Assembly: GCA_029261835.1 (NCBI GenBank)
Contig: JAJDAO010000047.1
Coordinates: forward strand, 119,748-183,747
DNA from: Deltaproteobacteria bacterium
GTDB taxonomy: Bacteria; Myxococcota_A; UBA9160; UBA4427
Length of the DNA stretch: 64,000 nt
Reading direction: 5' to 3'
A program made the position numbers and the translations under genes. The notes beneath the pieces are model-generated. The model had not been told where the DNA came from. It worked only from the letters and a program-made list of their open reading frames with translations, and ran no database searches. Shown here piece by piece: positions 8,182-16,482 of the stretch. The stretch's first letter is position 1, and every line of letters begins with the position of its first letter.

Positions 8182-9783
8182 ATGCGCGTGCTGTCCACCG
8201 GTGTCGAGATCATCGACCATCTGCTGGGAGGGATCACGCAGGGTCTCCCCTGCGTGGTCGCCGGCCCGTCGGGCTCGGGCCGAACCGTGCTCGCGCTGCA
8301 ACTCGCAGCGGCGGCTCTCGACAGTGGCCGAGTGATCTCGTTTCTGTGCAACGAGCCGGCGCCCTTCTTGCTCCAGCAGGCGAGTACGTTGGGCTTTGAC
8401 TTCGACTCCTCGCTCCGCAGTGGGCAGCTCGCGCTACTCGAGATGGGGAGCACAATCTCCGGCACGGTGAATGCGCTGGGCGCGGACGCGCTGACGGACT
8501 CGATCGCCGACGAGCAGCCGCTCAGCTCGCTCCTGATCGTCGACCCCTTCACCGTCATCACGGCAGGGATATTCGACGAAGCGCAGCTCCGGGCGACGGC
8601 GCGGGCCTTCGTCAAGGGAAGCTCGAGCTGGACGACCGTCCTCACCGTTGAGAGTGAGCGCCTCGCCCTGCAGCAAGGGCTGGAGCGCATCCTCGGCGAG
8701 GTCTGTGGCTCGTTCTTGAGCTTGCGACGGGAAGTGACCGGGCAACGCCTCTTGCGGGTCGAGAAGAGCCGTTCCGGTGTAACCGAACACGAAGAGACCG
8801 AGTTCAGTATCGAGGTCGGCGGCACCGAACGGATCGTTTCGACTCCAGCCGCCATCGAGACGCGACCGCAGCCCGCGACACCCGAGCCCACCAGCCCGGC
8901 CGAGCCCGAGTGCGAAACAACTGCGGCCGCAGCAACAAAGAAGCCTGATGCCGAGCCGGAGAATACGCGTCCGGTGATCCTGCTGGTCGACAACGATCGC
9001 GCCAGCCGCGACCTGATGAGCAAGTGGCTCGACGCGCGCTACGAAGTCATGACGGCCGGCGACGGCTTCGAGGCCCTCACCTGTCTGATCGGCCAGCGAC
9101 CCGATCTGGTCGTCCTCGATCTCATGATGCCGCGTGTCACCGGCTACGAGCTGCTCGCCGCCTTCCAGCGCACCCTGCAGACGATCCCGCGGCTGGTGAT
9201 CTCGAGCCAAGTCGAGCGATCGGGAGCACGCCTCGCGCCACTCGTACTCGGCGCCACGGACATCTTGGCCAAGCCCGTGACGCGTCTCGAATTTCTCCAC
9301 AAGATCGAGACGCTCCTGCGGCTGAGCAGCCCACCCGAAATGTTGATGGAACCGCTCGAGGCCGAGTCGCTCTTCGCCTCGATCTCCAAGACGAGACTGC
9401 TGACACGCGACGAATTCCACGATCGCCTCGAGCGCGCTTGCGGTCTCGGCGAGCGTCTCGCACTGCCGTCGTCGCTCGCGGCCATCGCCGCCGACTCATC
9501 TCAGCGCCTCGACCACTTCCTCGACATCGTGGACCAGACGCTTCGCTTCGAAGACGCCGTACTCCGCGTATCGAAGCGACGCGCGGTGCTTCTACTCGTC
9601 GCGACCGAGTGCGCGGACGCGACGTCGGTGCTCGACCGACTCTTCGTGCGCTTCGAGGACGACGGGGGGCAGCCAGACCACCTCGAGCTCCGCATCAGCA
9701 ATGCGAGACGGCTGGACGACTCGTACGACTGGCACCAGCTCTTCCGTGATCACAGATCCAGCCGCTCTCGGAGGTCGCGATGA
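8182..9783 (+). CDS. KaiC-like ATPase - receiver - degenerate GGDEF fusion, head of exopolysaccharide operon
   Basis: A 533-residue fusion. Residues 1-225 resemble a RecA/KaiC-type ATPase with a P-loop GPSGSGRT at 28-35, where Arg34 replaces the usual Lys, and a Walker B-like LLIVDPF. A Pro/Glu/Ala linker leads to a receiver domain (about 268-385) with the acidic pair (VDND), phospho-acceptor Asp313 and Lys364. Residues 390-525 follow the GGDEF layout, but the signature is replaced by SKRRA (464-468), so cyclase activity is not expected. The upstream RxxD inhibitory-site motif is intact (RFED, 455-458) at the normal spacing, which suggests a c-di-GMP sensor in the manner of PelD. It overlaps the next gene by ATGA, so it probably controls the synthase encoded downstream. 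Confidence 0.75.
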   Translation: MRVLSTGVEIIDHLLGGITQGLPCVVAGPSGSGRTVLALQLAAAALDSGRVISFLCNEPAPFLLQQASTLGFDFDSSLRSGQLALLEMGSTISGTVNALGADALTDSIADEQPLSSLLIVDPFTVITAGIFDEAQLRATARAFVKGSSSWTTVLTVESERLALQQGLERILGEVCGSFLSLRREVTGQRLLRVEKSRSGVTEHEETEFSIEVGGTERIVSTPAAIETRPQPATPEPTSPAEPECETTAAAATKKPDAEPENTRPVILLVDNDRASRDLMSKWLDARYEVMTAGDGFEALTCLIGQRPDLVVLDLMMPRVTGYELLAAFQRTLQTIPRLVISSQVERSGARLAPLVLGATDILAKPVTRLEFLHKIETLLRLSSPPEMLMEPLEAESLFASISKTRLLTRDEFHDRLERACGLGERLALPSSLAAIAADSSQRLDHFLDIVDQTLRFEDAVLRVSKRRAVLLLVATECADATSVLDRLFVRFEDDGGQPDHLELRISNARRLDDSYDWHQLFRDHRSSRSRRSR

Positions 9784-11189
9784 GATTGCTGTGCCTGGCG
9801 CTGCTGCTACTCGTGCGAATCCCCGTCGCTTGGGCGGCTCCGCAGGGCGACGAACCGCTGCCTACCGACCCTCGCGTCATCGAAGCCAACGCGCTGCTCG
9901 AGGACAAGGACCAGTACCCGAGGGTCATCGCCCTCTACAGCGAGGCGCTCGAGGACGAGCCCAACCAGCCATCGACCCGGCTCTGGCTCGCCCGCGTGCT
10001 GTCTTGGCATGGCGATCACGAAGATTCACTGAGTCAATATCAAGTCCTCCTGGCGGGCCGGCCGGTGCCGACCACGGCTCGCATCGAACGAGCAGAGGTT
10101 CTCTCCTGGGCCGGGGAATACGACGAGGCCCTGGAGGCCTTCGAGCAAATCGCCGAGCGCGACCCGCACAACGCGAGGGCCGCTCGCGGAATCGCACGCG
10201 TCTACAATTGGTCCCAGCGAAGATCCGAGGCGGTCAAAGCCTACCGGCACGCGCTGCTGCTGGGCGACGACGCGGAGACCCAGCGGGAGCTCGACCGACT
10301 GCTGTCGGGCATCGGCTCGGGCGGCGACTCGCGCAGTCGCTACGTCAGCGACAGCGACGGCTTCCGGCTGCGCAACGTGACCGCCACCGGATCGGTCGAT
10401 CTGAGCGTCGACACACGCGTGCTCCTCTCGGGTAGCTATACCCGCGTGTCGCACAGCCACGCCGGCCCCGGTCTCGGGAAGGCCGAGGGCGCAAGCGGCT
10501 TCATCGGGCTCGAGCAGCGCCTGAGGCGGGATCTCGAGGCCCGAGTCGAGGTCGGCTACCGCTGGTGGAACGAGGCCAGCGGACACGTGCTCGGGCGCGG
10601 CGTGCTCCAGTATTCGCTTCCGAGCAACACGGTTCTCGGCCTCGAGGTCGAGCACGGCGACTTCCTCTCGCATTCCGATTCACTCAGAGTCGTGCTCGAA
10701 GGTCTGGACCAGACGAGTCTGCTCGCTCGCGCCTGGCAGGGCTTCCCGCGCGGCTGGAGCGTATTCGCCCAGGTGGGGAGCTCGTTCGTAAGCGACTCGA
10801 ACCGGCGCATCGCGCTGAATGCAGGCGGCGAGTTCCAGCCGCTGCCCGACCACGAGATCGCGGTCGGACTCTCGTTCAACTACCTGACCTACACCAAGCG
10901 CTCCAGCCTCTACTACGATCCGACGACCGACCTGGGCGCCGGGCTCTCGGCTCGCGCTGGCCACGCCCTCTTTGATTGGCTCGATGTCTCCGTCGAAGGC
11001 GTCGTCGGTATCGGCTATGCGGCCGAGGCAAACACCAGTGGCTTCGGGCTCACCTACGCCATCTCCGGCGGACCCGAGATCCAATACGAAGGCGTCTCGC
11101 TCAAGCTGCACGCGGCTCGCAGCCAATCGCAACGCGCCTCGGTCTACACGAGCCACAGCTTCGGCTTCTCGCTGGGAATGAAGTTCTGA
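9780..11189 (+). CDS. TPR / outer-membrane beta-barrel protein (YaiO/PgaA-like), polysaccharide export
   Basis: A 469-residue exported protein. The signal peptide ends near residue 20 (AWAA). TPR-like helices cover about 30-180 (ALYSEALEDEPNQPSTRLWLARVL and the next repeats). From about 195 to the end there are alternating amphipathic strands, and the protein ends in an aromatic residue (LGMKF), as outer-membrane barrels do. This layout is that of YaiO-family proteins and, in small form, of PgaA/BcsC, which carry a glucan chain across the outer membrane. It overlaps the regulator by four bases and lies 3 bp before the synthase. The likely role is export of the polymer made by the next gene. 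Confidence 0.8.
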   Translation: MRLLCLALLLLVRIPVAWAAPQGDEPLPTDPRVIEANALLEDKDQYPRVIALYSEALEDEPNQPSTRLWLARVLSWHGDHEDSLSQYQVLLAGRPVPTTARIERAEVLSWAGEYDEALEAFEQIAERDPHNARAARGIARVYNWSQRRSEAVKAYRHALLLGDDAETQRELDRLLSGIGSGGDSRSRYVSDSDGFRLRNVTATGSVDLSVDTRVLLSGSYTRVSHSHAGPGLGKAEGASGFIGLEQRLRRDLEARVEVGYRWWNEASGHVLGRGVLQYSLPSNTVLGLEVEHGDFLSHSDSLRVVLEGLDQTSLLARAWQGFPRGWSVFAQVGSSFVSDSNRRIALNAGGEFQPLPDHEIAVGLSFNYLTYTKRSSLYYDPTTDLGAGLSARAGHALFDWLDVSVEGVVGIGYAAEANTSGFGLTYAISGGPEIQYEGVSLKLHAARSQSQRASVYTSHSFGFSLGMKF

Positions 11190-11192
11190 GCC

Positions 11193-12509
11193 ATGCAGCG
11201 TCTCGGCATTCGATACTGGATCGGCTTCCTCGGCATCTTCTTCAGCCTGATCGGACTCTCGGTCGGGCTGTTCGAACTGCTGAAGGATGCCCGCGTGGAC
11301 CTGCCCGGCTCCTTCGTCAACATATCGATGCTGGTGCTCTTCGGCTTCTTGATATTGCTAGTGCTCCGCTATCTCTCACTGCTGTGGTTCTCTTTCCTCA
11401 ATCATCTCGATGACGAAGATCTTCCCGAGAACGAGTTCCCACTGGTCACGATCCTGGTACCCGCCTACAACGAGGGCGCCGTGATTCAAGGGTCGATCGA
11501 ATCGCTGCTCCATCTCGACTACCCGCGCTACGAGGTCATTGTTATCGACGACGGCTCGAGTGATGACACCTACGCCAAGGCCGCCGTCTACGAGGGGGAT
11601 CACGGGCGGGCCGACGTGCGCGTCATCACAAAGCCGAACGGCGGCAAGTCCCGAGCTCTGAATGCGGGTATCGAGAATGCCAACGGCAAGTTCGTCCTCT
11701 GCATGGATGGGGATTCCGCACTGCACCCCGCGACTCTGCGGCGTGCCGTGCGACATCTCATCCCCAGCGAGAACGTCGCTGCCGTGGCGGGCAGCGTCAA
11801 AGTCCTGAACCGCACGAATATGCTCGCCAACCTGCAGGCGCTCGAGTACGTGGAGGGGCTCAACATGGTCCGGGCCGCGCAGGGCTTCTTCCGGCTCGTC
11901 AACATCATCCCGGGCCCGATCGGCCTCTTCCGCAAGAGCGCGCTCGACGAGATCGGCGGCTATGACCACGACACTTTCGCCGAGGACTGCGATCTCACGC
12001 TGAAGCTTCTCACGCACGGCTGGCAGGTGAAGTTCGAGCCGGAGTCCATCGCCTATACCGAGGCGCCGGAGTCGCTGCTCGACCTACTCAAACAGCGCTA
12101 CCGCTGGACACGGGGCATCCTGCAGGCGATCAAGAAGCACAAGATCCGGCTGTTGACCCCGAAAGACGGCGTGGGCGTGAGCTTCACACTCTGGTACATG
12201 ATCTTCGAAGGCATCCTGTGGCCCTCTCTCAACGTCTTCGCGCATGTCCTCTTCATCTTCGTGGCAGCGCGCTATGGCACCGCTCTGCCGCTGGTGCTGT
12301 GGTTCGCACAGCTCACTGTGCTCGATCTCGCCGCTGCGCTCTACTGCGTGGTCGTCGAGGAGGAGAGCCTTTCGCTCGTCCCCTACGCGATCTGCTATCG
12401 GGCTTTCTTCGCCCTGACGGTCGATGTCGCCAAGCTCTTTGCCACGATCGAAGAACTGCTGGCTCTGAAGATGGACTGGGGAAAGCTGGAGCGCATCGGA
12501 AGGATCTGA
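11193..12509 (+). CDS. Processive family 2 glycosyltransferase (PgaC/NodC/hyaluronan synthase-like)
   Basis: A 438-residue membrane enzyme: two N-terminal membrane spans, a cytosolic GT-A domain and C-terminal spans after about residue 320. The catalytic signature is complete: DDGSSDD for the nucleotide sugar, DGD in the centre, TFAEDCDL with the catalytic Asp, and QRYRW at 301-305, the mark of processive beta-glycan synthases. It most resembles PgaC-type poly-N-acetylglucosamine synthases, but the donor sugar cannot be fixed by eye. It is the core enzyme of the operon, between the barrel and the small membrane protein. Confidence 0.9.
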   Translation: MQRLGIRYWIGFLGIFFSLIGLSVGLFELLKDARVDLPGSFVNISMLVLFGFLILLVLRYLSLLWFSFLNHLDDEDLPENEFPLVTILVPAYNEGAVIQGSIESLLHLDYPRYEVIVIDDGSSDDTYAKAAVYEGDHGRADVRVITKPNGGKSRALNAGIENANGKFVLCMDGDSALHPATLRRAVRHLIPSENVAAVAGSVKVLNRTNMLANLQALEYVEGLNMVRAAQGFFRLVNIIPGPIGLFRKSALDEIGGYDHDTFAEDCDLTLKLLTHGWQVKFEPESIAYTEAPESLLDLLKQRYRWTRGILQAIKKHKIRLLTPKDGVGVSFTLWYMIFEGILWPSLNVFAHVLFIFVAARYGTALPLVLWFAQLTVLDLAAALYCVVVEEESLSLVPYAICYRAFFALTVDVAKLFATIEELLALKMDWGKLERIGRI

Positions 12510-12510
12510 T

Positions 12511-12714
12511 ATGGACCTGATTCCGTACCTGTCGGCCGTCATCTTGGTATCGACGCTTGCCACCATCCTGCTGGCTGTGCTCTCCTACGCCGCCTTCAAG
12601 CTGCGCGATAAGCGGCGACCGAAGAAGACCTCCGACGAGACGCCGCTCTTCTTCCACCGCTACCGCCCCGAGGAGGCAGAGGGGCCGAGCAGCGCGGTCG
12701 ACGAAACAGCATGA
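12511..12714 (+). CDS. Small single-span membrane protein (possible PgaD-like synthase subunit)
   Basis: A 67-residue protein with one membrane span (about 5-29) followed by a basic stretch (KLRDKRRPKK) and an acidic, flexible tail. It starts one base after the synthase stop and its stop overlaps the next ATG, so it is translationally coupled on both sides. Small membrane partners are known for PgaC (PgaD); this position and size suggest a similar accessory role, although there is no convincing sequence match. Confidence 0.65.
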   Translation: MDLIPYLSAVILVSTLATILLAVLSYAAFKLRDKRRPKKTSDETPLFFHRYRPEEAEGPSSAVDETA

Positions 12715-14099
12715 GGCGATCGGGCGGCGCGCTCTACGTCCTCCTCGTCTGGAGCACGAGCGGGCTCTTCGCCACGGCGGGGTGCGCGCTGCTGCTGCTG
12801 ATGCTCGCCACGGTGGTCGGTCCCTTCCGCTTCGGCACGCTCGACGCCGCGCAAGCGGCGCGGGCAATCGGGATCTGGCTACCGCAGGCGACCGGACGGC
12901 CGCTGCCGCGCGAGATCGCTCGCCGAGCAGAGGCGTGGCGAAAGCTTGCACGTCGAGACGAGCCGGTCATCGAATCCCACAGTCTCGCCAAGCTGGACGC
13001 ATCGGGCGCGCGCCTCGTGATTCTGCCCGACGCCCGACAGCTCGATCGAGGGCAGCTCTATCTTCTGCGACGCTATCTCGAGGAGGGCGGGGGTGTGCTG
13101 CTGACGGGCTCGCTCGGCGTTCGATCGCCCGAGGGAGAGTGGCGTGGCTACGAACTGATGCAGGAGATCCTCGATGTACCGGCGATCAGCCCACTCGAGC
13201 GCGAACAGGCCGGCGCGATCTCGGCCTTCGTCCGCGGGCCGCTGTCCGCCGGCCTCACACCGTCCCAGGCCGTCCTGCTGCGCGGCGAGCCCGGCGTGCC
13301 CGCCATCGAGGTCGCGCACTCGGAGCTTCGCTGGTCTCGCCGGGGGGCGGCACTCGGCGCCAGTGCGGGTGCCTCGCGGCGACTCGAGATCGGTCGCGGC
13401 CGGCTCGTCTGGATCGGACCGGGGCCGGAGGCGGTGTTCGAAGCCGAGCAGGTGCAGCATCGGGCGCTCGAGGAAGTCTTCCGCAACGCCATCGCCTGGG
13501 CGCGCCGCCGACCGACGCTCGAGGTGCTTCCCTGGCCCCGCGGAGCCCCGTTCGCTGCCCAGATCGTGCGAGGAGACGGCCCCGCGCCAAACACTCCGCT
13601 CACGCCGGAGAGCTTGCGAAGCTTCGAGCGACACCTCGAGTCCGCCATGACCATGGCGGCTGAGAGCGGCGAGTACCTGCGATTCGACATCCCGGCAGCC
13701 GAGCTCGAGGCGCGCGACATCGGCGTCCTCGTCGCTCGACTCCATGCCCAGCTGGTCGAGCAAGGCGCCTGGCTGGCGACCCGCGAGCAGGAGAGCGCCT
13801 GGTCGCGTGGCGTCTCCAAGGTGCTGGTCAGCATGCGCCGTATGGGCCCGCGGCGGCTGCTGGTCAATGTGACGAGCCGCGGGGATCGGCCGCTCGAGAA
13901 GGTCGCTCTCCGGCTCTGGATCAATCAGTCCATTCTCTGGGCGCGACCGGATCAGACCACGCTGATGCAGGATGTGCCGCAGCTGCACTACCAGAACGGC
14001 GCGGAGTCGATCGGTATCGTGTTGCCTCCGCTGCAGCCCGACGCGAGCCTCTCCTTCTTCATCGACTTCGAACTACGGGATTCCGGCGACAGCGTATAG
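12711..14099 (+). CDS. Membrane-anchored periplasmic protein of the polysaccharide operon, unknown function
   Basis: A 462-residue protein with an N-terminal membrane span (about 8-36) and a large, probably periplasmic body. Residues 90-130 contain LLRRYLEEGGGVLLTGSLG, which resembles the class I glutamine-amidotransferase-like fold (ThuA or DUF4350 type) without the catalytic Cys. Around 270-290 there is a short segment (PWPRGAPFAAQIVRGDG) like the start of a polysaccharide deacetylase domain, but the metal motifs do not follow. The last 90 residues look like a beta-sandwich. It overlaps both neighbours in the operon sense (ATGA at its start). A glycan-binding or scaffold role is possible; this is a guess. 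Confidence 0.6.
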   Translation: MRRSGGALYVLLVWSTSGLFATAGCALLLLMLATVVGPFRFGTLDAAQAARAIGIWLPQATGRPLPREIARRAEAWRKLARRDEPVIESHSLAKLDASGARLVILPDARQLDRGQLYLLRRYLEEGGGVLLTGSLGVRSPEGEWRGYELMQEILDVPAISPLEREQAGAISAFVRGPLSAGLTPSQAVLLRGEPGVPAIEVAHSELRWSRRGAALGASAGASRRLEIGRGRLVWIGPGPEAVFEAEQVQHRALEEVFRNAIAWARRRPTLEVLPWPRGAPFAAQIVRGDGPAPNTPLTPESLRSFERHLESAMTMAAESGEYLRFDIPAAELEARDIGVLVARLHAQLVEQGAWLATREQESAWSRGVSKVLVSMRRMGPRRLLVNVTSRGDRPLEKVALRLWINQSILWARPDQTTLMQDVPQLHYQNGAESIGIVLPPLQPDASLSFFIDFELRDSGDSV

Positions 14100-14191
14100 A
14101 TCGCGCTCTACTTCATCCGTTCGGATTGCGTTCAGCTCAGCCCCCCCGGCTGTCGATAGAAGCTCAGGAGTTCGCAACGGAATACTCAATC

Positions 14192-15493
14192 ATGCGGAAA
14201 CCAAACGCAGGAATGCGCGGGAGGCGACGACTCGCCTGTTGGTCCTGTCTGCTCGCCCTGCTGCTGGCTGGCGCGAGCCCTGCTGCTGAAGTCGTAGTCG
14301 AGGGTCTGTCCGGCGTTCGGAAATACGCCCCGGTATGGCCGGGCGGCACATTTGAAATAGGCAATGATGCCGGCCTTTCTTGGGCGCGCATCGTGACCGA
14401 CGGCCAGGGGGGCTCCACTTTCGTATCCAACGTGCGCCCCTATCGGCCGTTGATCGACGGCAGCGACAAGTTCGTCAAGATCAAGATCAAGGTCGACGAC
14501 GTCAGCGCGCTCGGGGGGCTCGAATTCCGCCTCTCCTCCGACCGCTTCGCCTCCGACTTCTTCGCCTTCACGTTTCCCATCTACGACGACCCCGATTTCA
14601 ACCAGCTGCGCGACGGTGTCTGGACGACGCTGACCTTCAGCTTCGGCAGCGCAACGGTCGAGGGCACACCGGACCGCTCAGCCATCAACAGCATAGGCTG
14701 GTACGTCTCGGACAAGGGGAACGGCACCCCGGTGACGGCCTACTGGGCTGGGCTCTCGCTTCTCGACGAACCGGCCGAGGGCGTCGTCAGCATCACCTTC
14801 GATGAGGGCTACGACGAGCACTTGCTGGCCGCCAAGCTGATGACCGCGTATGGCTTTCAGGGAACGGCGTATGTCATTCCCGAAGCGGTCGGGCGCACCG
14901 GTTACCTCTCACTGCACCAACTCGTCGATCTTCAGGACTCCTATGGCTGGGACGTGGCTGCACTGTATGGAACCCCGTTTACCGATCTGCGCCCCGACGA
15001 GCTGGAGAATGTCATCCTCGGCATCCAGGGCTTCCTGATCCAGAATGAGTTCGGCGACGGAGCAGGCCACCTCGCCTATCCGGAGGGGCGGCAGAACACC
15101 TCCCTGGTTCGCCCTCTGGTGCGCAAGCACTTCGCCACGGCGCGCATCACGGCGCAGGGGCCGGAGACACTGCCGCCAGCGGATCGGCACCTGCTACGCG
15201 TGTTCGACGTGACGAGCTCGACCAAGCCAGAAGAGGTCGGTGCCGCCGCTCGGCAGGCCAGCGAGAACAAGGAGTGGCTCATCCTCACGCTTCACTATCT
15301 GGTCGAAGAGCCGACCAACTCGGCCGAGTACTCGATCGACAACTTCAAGAAGATTCTCGACGAAATCAAGGCGGCGAAGGTCCGCGTCCTGCCGATGGCG
15401 CGTGTCTGGAGCGCCTGCAGTCTGGCCTTCAGCAGCCCCGCGCCGGCTTCCGGCTGCCGCTTCGACCAGGCGGTGGCAGCGCCCAAGCGCTGA
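14192..15493 (+). CDS. Degenerate polysaccharide deacetylase (CE4/NodB-like), exported
   Basis: About 433 residues from the ATG at 14192, which is poorly supported: an AGGAG lies 21 bases upstream, and a TTG at 14126 and an ATG at 14213 are alternatives. A basic start and hydrophobic stretch form a signal peptide. Residues 25-190 look like a beta-sandwich carbohydrate-binding domain. The CE4 domain follows: motif 1 is TFDEG (Asp204 kept, metal-binding Asp changed to Glu205), the HxxxH metal site is missing (the matching segment reads AALYGTPF), motif 3 is LAYPEG and the final motif keeps His368 (LHYL). It may bind the polymer without deacetylating it. It is the last gene of the polysaccharide operon. 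Confidence 0.75.
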   Translation: MRKPNAGMRGRRRLACWSCLLALLLAGASPAAEVVVEGLSGVRKYAPVWPGGTFEIGNDAGLSWARIVTDGQGGSTFVSNVRPYRPLIDGSDKFVKIKIKVDDVSALGGLEFRLSSDRFASDFFAFTFPIYDDPDFNQLRDGVWTTLTFSFGSATVEGTPDRSAINSIGWYVSDKGNGTPVTAYWAGLSLLDEPAEGVVSITFDEGYDEHLLAAKLMTAYGFQGTAYVIPEAVGRTGYLSLHQLVDLQDSYGWDVAALYGTPFTDLRPDELENVILGIQGFLIQNEFGDGAGHLAYPEGRQNTSLVRPLVRKHFATARITAQGPETLPPADRHLLRVFDVTSSTKPEEVGAAARQASENKEWLILTLHYLVEEPTNSAEYSIDNFKKILDEIKAAKVRVLPMARVWSACSLAFSSPAPASGCRFDQAVAAPKR

Positions 15494-15502
15494 TCCCGCA
15501 GG

Positions 15503-16465
15503 CTAGAGGGGCTGCAGGAAGAGCCCGTGCGTCGTGAGCCCCTCCTCGGCCCAGCGGCGTTTGTACGAGGAGTGGGTGCCGAGGTCATAGCTATGCGCGC
15601 CCTCCTCGCAGAGCCAGCGCAACATCTCGAGCTGCAGCGCGTTGCCCAGGCCGAGCGCACGCTCGCGGTCATCGAAGCTGAACTGCAGACCGCGGAAATG
15701 GTCGCCGACTCGAGCGCCGTGGAGATAGCCGACAGCCTCACCATCGCGCTCGGCAAGCAGAAGTCGAAGCTGACCTCGCGCTACGAGACGCGACCACAGC
15801 GCGGCGTAGAAGCTCCTCATCGGTTCCTGAGCCGCACCATTGCCCGTGGCCGACTTCCAGCTCCGCGCCTCGACCTCCAGGACGCGGCGGTAGAGCGCGC
15901 TCAAGTCGGCGAGCTCGGGGCGCTCGACGCGGCGAAACGAGATGCCGGCCCGTCGCACGCGCCGCAGGCTGGATCGCAGGTTGCGCCGGAAGCTTCGGGA
16001 GCGGCGAGCGAACCAGCCCTCGAGTCCACCGGCCAGCAGGGCGACGAAGCGGGTCGTGGGCTCGAGGGGACGCGCAGCCCAGCGCCCCGCGAGTGCGTCG
16101 ACAAGCGGCGCCAGCCGGGCGCGGTCGGCCGGCAAACCGAGCAGCAGTATCGGAACCGGTCGCGCCAGCAGTGCCTTCGCCAGCAGGTTGGCCGCCCCCT
16201 CCCCCACCAGCGGCGACCCGAAGCCCCACAGGCTCTCCAGCGGTTCGAGGATCGGACCGACCCCCTCGTAGTGCTGCTCGGCCAGCAACACCCAATCACA
16301 CCCCTCGTGCGCCAACCACAGCGGACGCGTGGCGGCGAAGGCGTCGTGATAGGCGAGCAGCCACGGGCTCGCGCTGCAGAACGGGTCGAGGGCGGGATCT
16401 TGCGCCACAGCCGCGTCATACTCGTCGGCACAGGCGTCCAGCTGGCTTCGGCTGACTCGCTTCAT
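15503..16465 (-). CDS. CelD/BcsL-type GNAT acyltransferase (FemAB-like)
   Basis: A 320-residue protein of the GNAT family linked to cellulose and other exopolysaccharide loci. The middle has the basic element SFRRNLRSSLRRVRRAG typical of this family; the second half (about 200-310) is the acyl-CoA-binding fold, with EAVGYLHGARVG and the final YDLGTHSSYKRRWA. It probably acylates a sugar or a peptide of the surface. I start it at the ATG at 16465; the frame extends 25 codons upstream into the divergent reductase. It converges with the polysaccharide operon, with a 9-bp gap. Confidence 0.8.
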   Translation of the reverse strand: MKRVSRSQLDACADEYDAAVAQDPALDPFCSASPWLLAYHDAFAATRPLWLAHEGCDWVLLAEQHYEGVGPILEPLESLWGFGSPLVGEGAANLLAKALLARPVPILLLGLPADRARLAPLVDALAGRWAARPLEPTTRFVALLAGGLEGWFARRSRSFRRNLRSSLRRVRRAGISFRRVERPELADLSALYRRVLEVEARSWKSATGNGAAQEPMRSFYAALWSRLVARGQLRLLLAERDGEAVGYLHGARVGDHFRGLQFSFDDRERALGLGNALQLEMLRWLCEEGAHSYDLGTHSSYKRRWAEEGLTTHGLFLQPL

Positions 16466-16482
16466 GGCAATCGGATAGCATT

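Noticed and set aside
6560..8182. A 540-codon minus-strand frame
   Set aside because: It is the alternative frame of the WS/DGAT gene, which has the HHxxxDG motif in the other frame.
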